A DNA stretch of 64,000 nt from Mycolicibacterium pulveris. Its GTDB lineage: Bacteria; Actinomycetota; Actinomycetes; Mycobacteriales; Mycobacteriaceae. Shown here one piece after another: positions 1 to 9,651 of the stretch. The translations under genes and the position numbers were made by a program. The stretch covers positions 1,426,001-1,490,000 of the forward strand of contig NZ_AP022599.1 in assembly GCF_010725725.1 (NCBI RefSeq), written 5' to 3'. Under the pieces are notes generated by a model that did no database searches, had not been told where the DNA came from, and was given only the letters and a program-made list of their open reading frames with translations. Numbering within the stretch: position 1 is the stretch's first letter; the number at the start of each line of letters is the position of its first letter.

Positions 1-1
1 C

Positions 2-886
2 GTCGGCCCCGGCGAGATGCAGCGCTACGCGGCCGGCCTGGCCCGGATACCCGACGTCGCCTCCGTGTCGCCGCCGGTATTCGCCGACGGCAGCGCGTTT
101 CTCACCGTCGATAGTACGGCGCCGCTGTTCACCGACCGCTCCGAAGCCCAGCTCGACGCGCTGCACGCGTTGGCCGGCCCCGCCGACAGGCCCGTGCTCG
201 TCACCGGGACCGCGCAGATCAACCGCGACAGCGTCGCCGCGATCACCTCGCGGCTGCCGCTGGTGCTCGCGGTGATCGCCGTCGTCATGCTGGGGCTGCT
301 GTTCCTGCTGACCGGCAGCGTCGTCGTCCCGCTGAAAGCGTTGGTGTTCAACGTACTTTCGCTGACCGCCGCGTTCGGTGCAATGGTGTGGATCTTCCAG
401 GACGGGCAGCTCGGCGCGCTCGGCACGACACCGACCGGCACACTGACCGCCAACATCGCCGTGCTGCTGTTCTGCGTCGCGTTCGGCCTGTCGATGGACT
501 ACGAGGTGTTCCTGGTCTCCCGGATCCGCGAGTTCTGGCTTTCATCCGGCCGCACCCGCGCCGACAACGACGAAAGCGTCGCGCTCGGGGTCGCCCACAC
601 CGCGCGCGTCATCACCGCGGCCGCGCTGATCATGTCGATCTCGTTCGCGGCACTGATCGCCTCCGATGTCTCGGTGCTGCGGCTGCTGGGCTTGGGGCTG
701 ACGCTGGCCGTGCTCGCCGACGCCACGCTGGTGCGGATGGTGTTGGTGCCCGCGTTCATGCACGTGCTGGGCCGGTGGAACTGGTGGGCGCCCAAGTGGA
801 TGACCTGGCTGCACAACCGCTTCGGCCTCGACGACGGCCACGGGGTGGTGAACCAACCCGACCCCCAAGTCGTGTCCAATAGGTGA
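2..886 (+). CDS. MmpL-family RND transporter, C-terminal part (5' end outside window)
   Basis: The reading frame is open from the window edge, so only the last 294 residues are seen. MmpL proteins are proton-driven inner-membrane exporters of lipids. This part carries the end of the second periplasmic domain, then about five hydrophobic helices, with the family motif [16 protein letters not shown] and a short cytoplasmic tail ending in WNWWAPKW. The stop overlaps the GTG of the type III polyketide synthase by 4 bp (GTGA), so the two are translationally coupled. I infer that this MmpL may move the product of the downstream genes, but its substrate is unknown. Confidence 0.93.
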   Translation, partial: VGPGEMQRYAAGLARIPDVASVSPPVFADGSAFLTVDSTAPLFTDRSEAQLDALHALAGPADRPVLVTGTAQINRDSVAAITSRLPLVLAVIAVVMLGLLFLLTGSVVVPLKALVFNVLSLTAAFGAMVWIFQDGQLGALGTTPTGTLTANIAVLLFCVAFGLSMDYEVFLVSRIREFWLSSGRTRADNDESVALGVAHTARVITAAALIMSISFAALIASDVSVLRLLGLGLTLAVLADATLVRMVLVPAFMHVLGRWNWWAPKWMTWLHNRFGLDDGHGVVNQPDPQVVSNR

Positions 887-1941
887 GCGTCATTGCCAGC
901 GTGCGGGGCGCCTTGCCGCGCCACCGCTATGCCCAGTCCGAGATCACCGAGGCCCTGCTCGCCTATCCCGGGTGGGAGGCGCATGAGGCGGAGATCCGGG
1001 CCCTGCACGAAAGCGCGCACGTCCGCAGCCGCCATCTCGTCGTGCCGCTCGAGGACTACCCGATGCTGATCGACTTCGGCGCCGCCAACGACGCGTTCAT
1101 CTCCCACGCCGTTTCCCTCGGGGCGGCGGCGCTTTCGGGCGCGCTGCAGGACGCCGGGCTGGCGCCCGCCGACGTCGACGTGATCCTGACGACGACGGTC
1201 ACCGGGATCGCGGTCCCGCCGCTGGACGCCCGCATCGCCGCGCGCGTCGGCCTTCGCCCCGACGTGCGACGGCTGCCGGTGTTCGGGCTGGGCTGCGTGG
1301 CCGGCGCGGCGGGCCTGGCCCGGCTCAACGACTATCTGCGCGGTGCCCCCGACGACGTCGCGGTGCTGCTGTCGGTGGAGTTGTGCTCGCTGGGCAAGAA
1401 GGTGAACCCGACGATGGCCACCATCGTCGGCAGCGCGTTGTTCGGCGACGGCGCGGCCGCCGTGGTGGCCGTCGGCGAGCGTCGCGCGTCGACGATCGCT
1501 GCGCGCGGACCCGACATCCTCGATTCCCGCAGCCATCTCTACCCCGACTCGCTGCGCACGATGGGCTGGGACATCAGTTCGGACGGAATGGAATTGGTGT
1601 TGGCGGCGGATCTGCCCGCCGTGGTCGAACGCTATCTCGGCGACGACGTCGCCGGCTTCCTCGCCTCACACGGGCTGACGGTCGAGGACGTCGGCGCCTG
1701 GGTGAGCCATCCCGGCGGGCCGAAGATCATCGACGCGATCGTCGACACCCTGGGGCTCCCCGACGACGCCCTGGAGCTGACCTGGCGCTCGCTGAGCGAG
1801 GTCGGCAACCTGTCGTCGTCGTCGGTGTTGTTCGTCCTGCGCGACACCATCGCCAAACAGCCGCCTCCCGGCAGCCCGGGGGTCGTGATCGCGATGGGGC
1901 CCGGCTTCTGCTCGGAGCTGGTCCTGCTGCGCTGGCACTGA
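883..1941 (+). CDS. Type III polyketide synthase (chalcone/stilbene synthase superfamily)
   Basis: A 352-residue homodimeric condensing enzyme that extends an acyl-CoA starter with malonyl-CoA and cyclises the chain without an acyl carrier protein. The catalytic triad is visible: Cys138 in [10 protein letters not shown], His276 in WVSHPGGP and Asn309 in EVGNLSSSS. The GTG start overlaps the mmpL stop. The next two genes are an ICMT-like methyltransferase and a FAD oxygenase, the same three-gene order as srsABC of Streptomyces griseus (alkylresorcinol to alkylquinone) and the mycobacterial polyketide-quinone operons. The product is therefore probably a long-chain alkyl-resorcinol or pyrone that is later methylated and oxidised. 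Starter chain length cannot be read from the sequence. Confidence 0.93.
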   Translation: MSVIASVRGALPRHRYAQSEITEALLAYPGWEAHEAEIRALHESAHVRSRHLVVPLEDYPMLIDFGAANDAFISHAVSLGAAALSGALQDAGLAPADVDVILTTTVTGIAVPPLDARIAARVGLRPDVRRLPVFGLGCVAGAAGLARLNDYLRGAPDDVAVLLSVELCSLGKKVNPTMATIVGSALFGDGAAAVVAVGERRASTIAARGPDILDSRSHLYPDSLRTMGWDISSDGMELVLAADLPAVVERYLGDDVAGFLASHGLTVEDVGAWVSHPGGPKIIDAIVDTLGLPDDALELTWRSLSEVGNLSSSSVLFVLRDTIAKQPPPGSPGVVIAMGPGFCSELVLLRWH

Positions 1942-1942
1942 C

Positions 1943-2452
1943 ATGCTCTGGTATCTGCTGCTGGTCGGCGCGATCGCGGTGGAGCGTGTCGCCGAACTGG
2001 TTGTGGCCCAACGCAACCTGTTGTGGAGCCGTTCCCGTGGGGGTGTCGAGTGGGGTGCGCGTCATTACCCGGCGATGGTTGCGTTGCACACTGGGTTGCT
2101 GGCCGGGTGTGTCATCGAAGTCGTCGTGCTGCACCGGCCTTTCCTTGCCTGGCTGGGCTTGCCGATGCTGGGGCTCGTGGTGGCCGCGCAAGGGTTGCGC
2201 TGGTGGTGCGTCGCGACGCTGGGCCGGCAATGGAACACCCGGGTCATCGTCATTCCCGGCGCCACCCGGGTGGATCGTGGGCCGTATCGCGTTGTGCCGC
2301 ATCCGAACTACGTCGCCGTGGTGCTCGAAGGGATGGCGCTGCCGCTGGTGCATACGGCTTGGCTGACCGCCGTCGTGTTCACCGTGCTCAACGCGGCGCT
2401 GCTGCGGACACGGATCAAGGTGGAGAACGCGGCGCTGGCGGAGCTGAAGTGA
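1943..2452 (+). CDS. Isoprenylcysteine carboxyl methyltransferase-like membrane methyltransferase
   Basis: A 169-residue protein with four to five hydrophobic segments and the ICMT-type C-terminal signature (PYRVVPHPNYVAVVLEG). Bacterial ICMT-like proteins placed beside type III polyketide synthases are SAM-dependent O- or C-methyltransferases of phenolic lipids (SrsB type). The ATG starts one base after the polyketide synthase stop, and the gene's own stop is inside the GTGA overlap with the next gene. It is the middle gene of the operon and probably methylates the polyketide at the membrane. Confidence 0.88.
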   Translation: MLWYLLLVGAIAVERVAELVVAQRNLLWSRSRGGVEWGARHYPAMVALHTGLLAGCVIEVVVLHRPFLAWLGLPMLGLVVAAQGLRWWCVATLGRQWNTRVIVIPGATRVDRGPYRVVPHPNYVAVVLEGMALPLVHTAWLTAVVFTVLNAALLRTRIKVENAALAELK

Positions 2453-3465
2453 TCGACCTTCTGATCGCGGGCGGCGGGCCGGCCGGACTGGTCACCGCGT
2501 TGCACAGCGCCCGCGCCGGACTCGACGTCGTCGTCGTCGAACGACGTCGCGGCGTGATCGACAAGGCCTGCGGGGAAGGGCTGATGCCGCACACGCTGCG
2601 CCAGCTGGAACGTCTCGGCGTCGATCCGCCGGGGCGGCCGTTCCGCGGCATCCGCTACCTGGACGAGCACCGCAGCGTCGACGCGGCGTTTCGTTCCGGC
2701 CCCGGCCGCGGGGTGCGCCGGACCGCGCTGCACGCGGCACTGCGGGACGCGGTGATGGCGGTCGGCGTGCCGGTGTTCACCACGGAAGCCGGTGCGGTAA
2801 CACAGGATTCGACGTCGGTGCGGATGGGCGCGCTGCGGGCGCGCTACCTCGCCGCCGCCGACGGGTTGCATTCGCCGATCCGCCGGTCGCTGGGGCTGGC
2901 GCGGCCGTCGCACGGCTCGCGCCGGTGGGGCATCCGCAGGCACGTGCGGATCGCGCCGTGGACCGATCACGTGGAGGTGTACTGGGCCTCCGGCGCCGAG
3001 GCCTACGTGACACCGGTCGCCGACGACTGCGTCGGCATCGCGATCCTGACGTCGCAGCGCGGCGGGTTCGATCAGCAGCTATGCGCCTTCACCGCGCTGC
3101 GCGACCGGATGGCCGATCACCCGCACGGGCCGGACATGGCCGCCGGGCCGTTGCGGCAGCGCGTCCGCGCACTGTCGACGGGTCGGGTGTTGCTCGTCGG
3201 GGACGCGGCGGGCTATGTCGACGCGCTGACCGGCGAAGGGCTCGGCATCGCCTTCGATGCGGCTCGGTTGCTGGTGAGCTGTGTCATCGCCGACCGGCCC
3301 GGCGAGTACGACCGGCAGTGGCGGCGAATGTCGCGCCGCTACCGGTTGTTGACGTCGGCGCTGGTGAACGCGGGTGCCTGGCGGCCGGTGCGGTCGCGGA
3401 TCGTGCCCGCCGCGGCGGCGTTTCCGCGGGTGTTCGCGCTGGCCGTCAACCAGCTGGCCGACTGA
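2449..3465 (+). CDS. FAD-dependent oxidoreductase of the polyketide quinone operon (SrsC/geranylgeranyl-reductase-like)
   Basis: The GTG at 2449 overlaps the methyltransferase stop by 4 bp and begins directly with a Rossmann FAD motif, LLIAGGGPAGLVTA. A second FAD motif, VLLVGDAAGYVDALTGEGL, lies near residue 250. The length, 338 residues, fits single-component flavoprotein oxygenases and reductases of the GG-reductase/UbiH superfamily. The open frame runs further upstream, but that part lies inside the methyltransferase gene and has no domain, so 2449 is the start. By analogy with SrsC it should hydroxylate or oxidise the methylated phenolic lipid to a quinone. This role is inferred from operon context. 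Confidence 0.88.
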   Translation: MIDLLIAGGGPAGLVTALHSARAGLDVVVVERRRGVIDKACGEGLMPHTLRQLERLGVDPPGRPFRGIRYLDEHRSVDAAFRSGPGRGVRRTALHAALRDAVMAVGVPVFTTEAGAVTQDSTSVRMGALRARYLAAADGLHSPIRRSLGLARPSHGSRRWGIRRHVRIAPWTDHVEVYWASGAEAYVTPVADDCVGIAILTSQRGGFDQQLCAFTALRDRMADHPHGPDMAAGPLRQRVRALSTGRVLLVGDAAGYVDALTGEGLGIAFDAARLLVSCVIADRPGEYDRQWRRMSRRYRLLTSALVNAGAWRPVRSRIVPAAAAFPRVFALAVNQLAD

Positions 3466-3502
3466 CGCGATTGAAAGATCTTGAATCGGGTACGCGCCCC
3501 TC

Positions 3503-4378
3503 ATGTCCAAGTCGAAAACCGCCGCCGCCGCGCTCGCCGCACCCCTCGCCATCGCCATGTTGAGTGCCTGCAACGCCGAGGAAACCGCCGACCAGACCAC
3601 CACGACCTCCCCCACGACCAGCCCCGCACCGGAGGCCGAGACGCTGACCACCGAGCTGCGGACCGCCGACGGCACCACCGTCGCCAACGCGACGATCGAG
3701 TTCACCGACGGCTACGCCACGATCACGCTGGAGACCGCCGAGGGAGGCAACCTGACACCCGGGTTCCACGGCTTCCACATCCACGCGATCGGCAAGTGTG
3801 AACCCAACTCGGTCGCCCCCGACGGCGGCGAACCCGGCGATTTCCTGTCCGCCGGCGGGCACCTGCACACGCGCGGACAGGGCGACGGCCATCCCGCCGC
3901 CGGCGACCTGACCCCGGTGGACGTGCGTTCGGACGGGTCGGCGCGCCTGGTCGCCACCTCCGATTCGTTCACGATCGAGGACCTGCGCGGATCGCAGGGC
4001 TCCGCGCTGATGCTGCACGAGCTGCCCGACAACTTCGCCAACATCCCGCCGCGCTACACCGTCAACGGCGTGCCCGGCCCGGACGCCGAGACGCTGGCCA
4101 CCGGGGACGCCGGCAGCCGCGTCGCGTGCGGCGTGCTGGCCCCCGCGTCCGAGACGCCGGCGACCACCGATACGACGACCGTCACCGAGACGGCCCCGGT
4201 GGTCCCGCCGCCCGCTGAGACGACGCCGCCGGCCACCGAGCCTCCGCCGGCCACGGAGCCCCCGGCTGCGGAGACGGAAACCACCACGCCGACCACGACC
4301 GAGAGCCCGGCGACGACGACGCCCACCACCGTGGAGACGACGACGACCACGCCGGAGGAGGGGCAGCCGGGCGGGTGA
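3503..4378 (+). CDS. sodC: Cu/Zn superoxide dismutase lipoprotein with Pro/Thr-rich tail
   Basis: A lipoprotein signal (residues 1-23, lipobox LSAC) precedes a SodC domain that would detoxify superoxide outside the membrane. Copper-ligand motifs are visible: [20 protein letters not shown] and the distal His in LMLHELPDN. The Cys pair (GKC...RVACG) is also present. As in M. tuberculosis SodC, the zinc loop looks reduced ([10 protein letters not shown]). After the SOD domain there are about 60 residues of Thr/Pro/Glu-rich low-complexity sequence, likely a cell-wall spacer, which M. tuberculosis SodC lacks. It is not coupled to the preceding operon; a short gap separates them. Confidence 0.93.
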   Translation: MSKSKTAAAALAAPLAIAMLSACNAEETADQTTTTSPTTSPAPEAETLTTELRTADGTTVANATIEFTDGYATITLETAEGGNLTPGFHGFHIHAIGKCEPNSVAPDGGEPGDFLSAGGHLHTRGQGDGHPAAGDLTPVDVRSDGSARLVATSDSFTIEDLRGSQGSALMLHELPDNFANIPPRYTVNGVPGPDAETLATGDAGSRVACGVLAPASETPATTDTTTVTETAPVVPPPAETTPPATEPPPATEPPAAETETTTPTTTESPATTTPTTVETTTTTPEEGQPGG

Positions 4379-4457
4379 CCCCGGGGCGGGGTGACCCCGA
4401 GTCGATGCCCGGCGCCTCGTGCGGGCGCTGGCTCTCCGGAAGCCGTGGCGCGGCTAT

Positions 4458-4537
4458 TGCCAAGCTATGAGCGAAAAATTCGCTCAACTACTACACGCGG
4501 TCCCGACGTCAGCGAATAATTCGCTCAGAGCTTGGCA
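4458..4537. terminator. Nested inverted repeat between sodC and the convergent fdh operon
   Basis: Two 27-base arms at 4458-4484 and 4511-4537 are reverse complements with three mismatches and a 26-base loop. Each arm also contains its own small palindrome: TGAGCGA-AAAAT-TCGCTCA on the left and AGCGA-ATAAT-TCGCT on the right. It sits between two convergent genes, so a bidirectional terminator is the simplest reading, but the nested symmetry is more elaborate than usual. Confidence 0.6.
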
Positions 4538-4553
4538 TTTCGGTATATGCACC

Positions 4554-5498
4554 CTAGAGGCGGGCACGCTCACGTGCGTTGACCCGTTCGCGCTGCGGCA
4601 CCACAACGTATTTCGGGTCGCGGGTGGACGCGACGCCCGCCTCGAACACGGCGAACCGCTGCAGCGCGCTGCCCACCAGCAGCGCCGCCCCCGACACCGC
4701 CGTCACCGCGCGGCGCCTGCCGAGCACCGCCCCGACCGCCCCGCCGACGGTCAGGGCCTCCGACAGCTGACGTAGCCGGTGCGGCTTGCCGGTCGTGTAC
4801 GCCTCAGCGGGCAGGCCGATCCGCTGTTCCATGACGCGCGACGCCGTCACCTCCACCGCGGCGCCGACGACGGCCATCCGCCGCGCCGGCCCGGTCTCGG
4901 CCGTCGGCGCCAGCAGCATGCCCAGCCCGCCGCCGCTGGCCGCGGCCGAGCCGGTGAACACGAACGGTAGATACGGGTGCGCCTCCCGCCACGCCGGAAC
5001 CGCCGTCTGCGACAACAGAACCGCCGTATACGACGCCACCCCCGGCGCCGTCGCAGCCGCCCACAACCCCGCGGGCCGCGCCAACCGCGCGACCAGCCGG
5101 CCCAGCCGCGTGCGTCGCAGCCAGCTGGGCATCAGTTCGGCCACCGCGGCAACCCCTGAGCCGGGCCCGTACGCGCTCAGGATCCAGGTGCCGACGCTCA
5201 TCGGCGAGCTCGGCTTGGCCACCCGCAGCATGTGGTGAAACCGTTCCGGGCGGCCCAGGTCGGCGATCAAGAAGTAGAGGCTGGCCAGCACCCCCGCCAG
5301 CGAGCCGATCCGCGAAACCTTGCGCAGCCCAGGCAGTCCCGTCAGGTCCGCGCCCGCGGCCAGCATCGCCGAGCCCGCCGACAGCCCGCCGGTGAACAGG
5401 TAGGCCGCGATCATCCAGTTCCACACCGGGGTCTTGAGGATCTGCTTGCCGTAGTAGGAGCGGAACTCCGCGCGCGGCACCGCCAGCTGTTCCTTCAT
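4554..5498 (-). CDS. NrfD-type membrane subunit of formate dehydrogenase
   Basis: A 314-residue hydrophobic protein with roughly eight membrane helices of the NrfD/PsrC family. It begins MKEQLAVPRAEFRSYYG and contains the family-typical first helix region WNWMIAAYLFTGGLSAGS. NrfD proteins anchor the iron-sulfur subunit and pass electrons to quinone. The ATG at 5498 overlaps the stop of the Fe-S gene by 4 bp (ATGA); the open frame extends another 24 codons but that lies inside the Fe-S gene. It is the third gene of the fdh operon and replaces the cytochrome b subunit found in FdnGHI. Confidence 0.9.
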   Translation of the reverse strand: MKEQLAVPRAEFRSYYGKQILKTPVWNWMIAAYLFTGGLSAGSAMLAAGADLTGLPGLRKVSRIGSLAGVLASLYFLIADLGRPERFHHMLRVAKPSSPMSVGTWILSAYGPGSGVAAVAELMPSWLRRTRLGRLVARLARPAGLWAAATAPGVASYTAVLLSQTAVPAWREAHPYLPFVFTGSAAASGGGLGMLLAPTAETGPARRMAVVGAAVEVTASRVMEQRIGLPAEAYTTGKPHRLRQLSEALTVGGAVGAVLGRRRAVTAVSGAALLVGSALQRFAVFEAGVASTRDPKYVVVPQRERVNARERARL

Positions 5499-6328
5499 CG
5501 GCGCCGCCCCGCGAAAGCCGACACCGCGATGCCCACCAGCGCCGACGCCGCGATCCCGGCGTAGCGCCACATCGCGGGGGCGTCGCGCGTGGGAACCACC
5601 GGATCCGGCGGCAACCCATACACTTCCGGCTCGTCGAGCAGCAGGAAGAACGCGCCGTCGCCGCCGACCCCGTCGTCGCTATCCTCGCCGTACAGCCGCG
5701 CTTCTGTGATGCCGCGGGCGTGCAAGTCCTCGACACGCCGGGCAGCCCGCTCGCGCAGTTCGTCGAGCACCCCGAACTGGATCGAGTCGGTGGGACACGC
5801 CTTGGCGCACGCCGGTTCCAACCCGTCGCGCAGCCGGTCGTAGCACAGCGTGCACTTCCAGGCGCGGCCGTCACCCTCGCGCCGCTCGATAACCCCGTAC
5901 GGGCAGCCCGACACGCAGTATCCGCAACCGTTGCAGATGTCTTGCTGCACAACGACAGTACCGAACTCGGTGCGGAACAACGCACCCGTCGGGCAGACAT
6001 CCAGACAGCCGGCGCGGGTGCAGTGCTTGCACACGTCGCTGCTCATCAGCCAGCGGAAATCGGTGCGGGTCTCGGCGCCCGATAAGTCGCCGGGCCGTTG
6101 CAGACCGGGCATGCCGAGGTCCACCGGGGCCTGCTCGACGAACGCAACGTGGCGCCACGAGTTCGCGCCCAGCTCACCGGTGTTGTCGAACGACGTGCCC
6201 AGCAGGTTGAACCCGTCGTCGGGCACGTCGTTCCATTCCTTGCACGCGACCTCGCACGCCTTGCAGCCGATGCACACCGAGGTGTCGGTGAAGAACCCGA
6301 CCCGCGGCTGCTCGTCGTAGGCGGTCAT
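5495..6328 (-). CDS. Formate dehydrogenase iron-sulfur subunit (4 x [4Fe-4S])
   Basis: A 277-residue ferredoxin-like subunit of the FdhB/DmsB/NrfC type. The cysteine motifs follow in order: CIGCKACEVACKEW near residue 18, CKHCTRAGCLDVCPTG, CNGCGYCVSGCPYG, and a split CTLCYDRL...CAKACPT. The C-terminus has one hydrophobic helix (AGIAASALVGIAVSAFAG). It carries electrons from the molybdenum site to the NrfD subunit. The ATG at 6328 follows a GAGGAGACGCC ribosome site and overlaps the stop of the catalytic subunit by 4 bp. Confidence 0.93.
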   Translation of the reverse strand: MTAYDEQPRVGFFTDTSVCIGCKACEVACKEWNDVPDDGFNLLGTSFDNTGELGANSWRHVAFVEQAPVDLGMPGLQRPGDLSGAETRTDFRWLMSSDVCKHCTRAGCLDVCPTGALFRTEFGTVVVQQDICNGCGYCVSGCPYGVIERREGDGRAWKCTLCYDRLRDGLEPACAKACPTDSIQFGVLDELRERAARRVEDLHARGITEARLYGEDSDDGVGGDGAFFLLLDEPEVYGLPPDPVVPTRDAPAMWRYAGIAASALVGIAVSAFAGRRR

Positions 6329-9300
6329 GGCGTCTCCTCGGTGTGCTCGTCGGCGGCCTTGGTGGTGTCCAGCTGGGTTCCCGTCCCAATAGTGATACCC
6401 GCCCGGCGTCGGTATTCCTCGATGTACGAAAGCAATTCGGGTCCGCGGGGCCGACGGCCCGGCTGGATATCGCACGTGGCGACCTTGCTCTCCTGGATGA
6501 ACACGTTCGGGTCGGCCACCACGCCGAGCAGATCGTTGACCACGTCGCCGTCGATCAGCCCGACGTGGCCCCAGTGGTAGGGCATCCAGATCTGGTGTAC
6601 CACCCGGTCCTCGATCCGCAGCGGGCGCATCCGGTCGGTGACGAGCACCCGGGCGTCGACCGCGGTGCGGCTGGTGATGACGTGCGCCCAGTCCATGTGC
6701 GAAAGTCCGCGCAGCGCAGCGAGTTGCGGGGACACCTCGACGAACAGCTCCGGCTGCAGCTCGCTGAGATAGGGCAGCTGGCGGCTCATGCCGCCCGCGG
6801 TGTGGTGCTCGGTCAGCCGCGCGGCGGTGAACACGTACGGAAACACCTCGCCGTTCGGTTCCGGTGGCGACGGATTCGACGGGTTGTCGTCGCGTCCGTA
6901 GACTTTGCGCGCCGGATTGCCCTGCTGCTTGTACAGCGCGTTGCGCACCGGAGACTCGTGGGGCTCGTAGTGCGTGGGCAGCGGGCCGTCGAGCACGCCG
7001 CTGGGGGCGAACAGCCACCCCTTGCCGTCGGCCTGCATGACGAACGCGTCGTCGCCACGTAACGCATCCACGCCGACAGCGTCCGGATCAGGTTGGTAGC
7101 CCGGCGGTTTGGCCTTCTCGAAGTCCGGGACGTCGTAGCCGGTCCACTCGCCGACCCCGGCGTCCCACCAGACCAGTTTCTTGCGTTCGCTCCACGGCCT
7201 GCCTTGCGGGTCGGCTGAGGCGCGGTTGTAGAGCACACGCCGATTCATCGGCCAGACCCAGCCCCACTCGCCGGGCGGGCCGTGCCCGGTATGCGGGTGG
7301 CGGCGGGCGGCCTGGTTGACCTCGTCGGCGTACACGCCGCTGTAGATCCAGCAGCCGCATGCGGTGCTGCCGTCGGCCTTGAGTTCGGTGTAGCCGTTGA
7401 GCGCGCGCCCGGTGATCAGGTCCACGCCGTTGATGCGGCGCAGCACGTCCTCGGCCGAGGGTTCGTCGCCGTCCATCTCGTAGTCCCACGCCAGGTCCAG
7501 GATGGGGCGGTCGCGCTCATCGGTTGAGCGGGCGAGCTTTTCGCGGATCCGGCGGCCGAGGTGGTAGAAGAACCACAGCTCCGAGCGCGCGTCGCCGGGT
7601 GGTTCGACGGCCTGCTCGCGCCACTGCAGCATCCGCTGGGTCTGGGTGAACGTGCCGGACTTCTCCACATGCGAGGCGGCCGGGAACAAGAACACCTCGG
7701 TGCGGCAGGTCTGCGGGGTGATCTCGCCGGTCTCGATCTCGGGCCCGTCTTTCCAGAAGGTGGCGCTTTCGATTTCGACGAGGTCGCGCACCACCAGCCA
7801 GTCCAGGTTGGCCATGCCGAGGCGCTGCAGCTTGCCGTGCGCGGAGCCCACGGCGGGGTTCTGGCCGAGCAGGAAGTAGCCGAACACCTTGCCGTCAACC
7901 ATGTCCATCACGGTGCGGTAGGTGCCGTGGTCGCCGTTGATGCGGGGCAGGTAGTCGAAGCAGTAATCGTTGTCGGCGGTGGCGGCGTCACCCCAGTACT
8001 CCTTGAGCAGCGACACCATGTAGGTATCGGCATTGCGCCAGAACCCTTTCTGGTATTTGCCGATGATGTCGTCGAGGTAGTCCGACAGCGTGGCGTGACC
8101 GGCCTGGGGCATCGCGAGGTAGCCGGGCAGCAGGTTGAACAGCGTCGGCACGTCGGTGGAGCCTTGGATGCTGGCGTGGCCGCGCAGCGCGATCACGCCG
8201 CCGCCGGGCCTGCCGATGTTGCCGAGCAGCAGCTGGATGATCGAGCCCGCGCGGATGTACTGCGCGCCCACCGAGTGCTGGGTCCACCCGACGCTGTACA
8301 CCAGCGCCGAGGTGCGTTCGCGCCCGGAGTTTTCCGTCCACGCCCGCGCGATCTCGAGGAACTGTTCGGCGGGCACGCCGCAGATGCGCTCCACCATTTC
8401 GGGGGTGTAGCGGGCGTAGTGGCGCTTGAGGATCTGGTAGACGCAGCGCGGGTCCTGCAGCGTCGGATCGGCCGGAATCTGTTGGGCGCCTTCGATCGGG
8501 GCGCCGCCGGAACCGTGCCGTTCCGGCGCGGCCTCCTCCGAGTCCTCGGCGCCGCCCTCTTCGGTGTCGGTGGTCTGGTACTGCCAGCTCGAGGGGTCGT
8601 AGGAGGCGGTGTCGGGGTCGTAGCCGCTGAACAGGCCGTCGAGATCCTCGGCGTCGCGGTAGCGTTCGTCGACCAGGAACGAGGCGTTGGTGTAGGCGGT
8701 GACGTATTCGCGGAAGTCGAGCTCGTTGGACAGGATGTAGTTGATCACGCCGCCGAGGAACGCGATGTCGCTGCCCGCGCGCAGCGGGATGTGTTGGTCG
8801 GCCAGCGCGCTGGTGCGGGTGAAGCGCGGGTCGATGTGCACGACGCGGGCGCCGCGGGCCTTTGCCTCGACCACCCACTGGAACCCGACCGGGTGGGCTT
8901 CGGCCATGTTCGAGCCCATGATGACGATGAAGTCAGAGTTGGCGAGGTCTTGCTGGTAGTCCGTCGCCCCGCCGCGACCGAAGGAGGCTCCCAGACCGGG
9001 AACCGTGGCGCTGTGTCATATCCGCGCTTGGTTCTCGATCTGTAACGCGCCCAGGGCGGTGAAGAGCTTCTTGATCAGGTAGTTCTCTTCGTTGTCGAGG
9101 GTGGCGCCGCCCAGGCTGGCGATGCCCATGGTGCGGCGTAGCGTGTTGCGGTCGGCGTCGAACTGCTGCCAGCCCTTTTCGCGGGCGTCGAGCACCCGCT
9201 CGGCGACCATGTCCATCGCGGTGTCCAGGTCGAGTTCCTGCCACTCGGTGGCATAGGGCGGGCGGTAGCGCACCTTGGTCAGCCGCTGCGGGCCCGTGAC

Positions 9301-9585
9301 GAGCTGCTTGCTGGCAGATCCCTTGGGGCACAGTCGGCCTCGGGAGATCGGGCTGTCCGGATTGCCCTCGATCTGGATGACCTTGTTGTCCTTGACGTAG
9401 ACGTTCTGCGCGCAGCCGACCGCGCAGAACGGGCAGACCGAGTGCGCGACGCGGTCGGCGTCGACGGTGCGCGGGGTCAGCTCGGCGCTGCGCTTGGACT
9501 GGGCGGCCTGCCCGCGTCCCGTCGGATCCTGCCCCGTGAGCTGGCGATATACCGGCCACGACTGGAACAGTTTCTTGATCTGCAT
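6325..9585 (-). CDS. Formate dehydrogenase catalytic subunit, selenocysteine-containing (UGA read through at 9016-9018)
   Basis: A 1086-residue molybdopterin bis-MGD oxidoreductase that oxidises formate to CO2. The N-terminus has a [4Fe-4S] motif (Cys51, Cys54, Cys58, Cys86; CPFCAVGCAQN and GRLCPKG). An in-frame TGA at codon 190 interrupts the frame at NQARI-U-HSATV, exactly where formate dehydrogenases carry selenocysteine. The protein then continues through GRGGATDYQQDLANSD and GSNMAEAHPVGFQW to the C-terminal MGD-binding domain. A gene caller that treats TGA as stop splits this into 189- and 864-residue pieces. There is no twin-arginine signal, so a cytoplasmic-facing complex is likely. 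The start has AGGAGG six bases upstream. It is first in the three-gene operon. Confidence 0.95.
8986..9004 (-). promoter_or_regulatory. Bacterial SECIS element for selenocysteine insertion in fdh
   Basis: The mRNA reads GGUUCCCGGUCUGGGAGCC: a 7-bp stem (one G-U pair) closed by the loop GGUCU. It starts 11 nt after the UGA. Loop sequence and spacing match the E. coli fdhF SECIS, whose apical GGUCU is bound by SelB. SelB is encoded at 11538-13223. Confidence 0.93.
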
Positions 9586-9651
9586 CAGCGCCTCCTACCC
9601 GCGACATCCCCGATCAAACCCGGGAACCGCGGAGAAGGCAATCAAGCGCGC

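Noticed and set aside
499..1536. 345-residue minus-strand ORF opposite the polyketide synthase
   Set aside because: Arg/Asp/Gln-rich shadow with no domain, as expected from codon bias in high-G+C DNA; many similar frames were dropped for the same reason.
9016..9018. TGA taken as a nonsense mutation splitting formate dehydrogenase into two genes
   Set aside because: Sec position, SECIS hairpin and the full sel gene set next door explain it as selenocysteine.
7561..9045. 494-residue plus-strand ORF opposite formate dehydrogenase
   Set aside because: Composition is that of an antisense shadow (Val/Gly/Arg/Asp) and it spans a proven gene.
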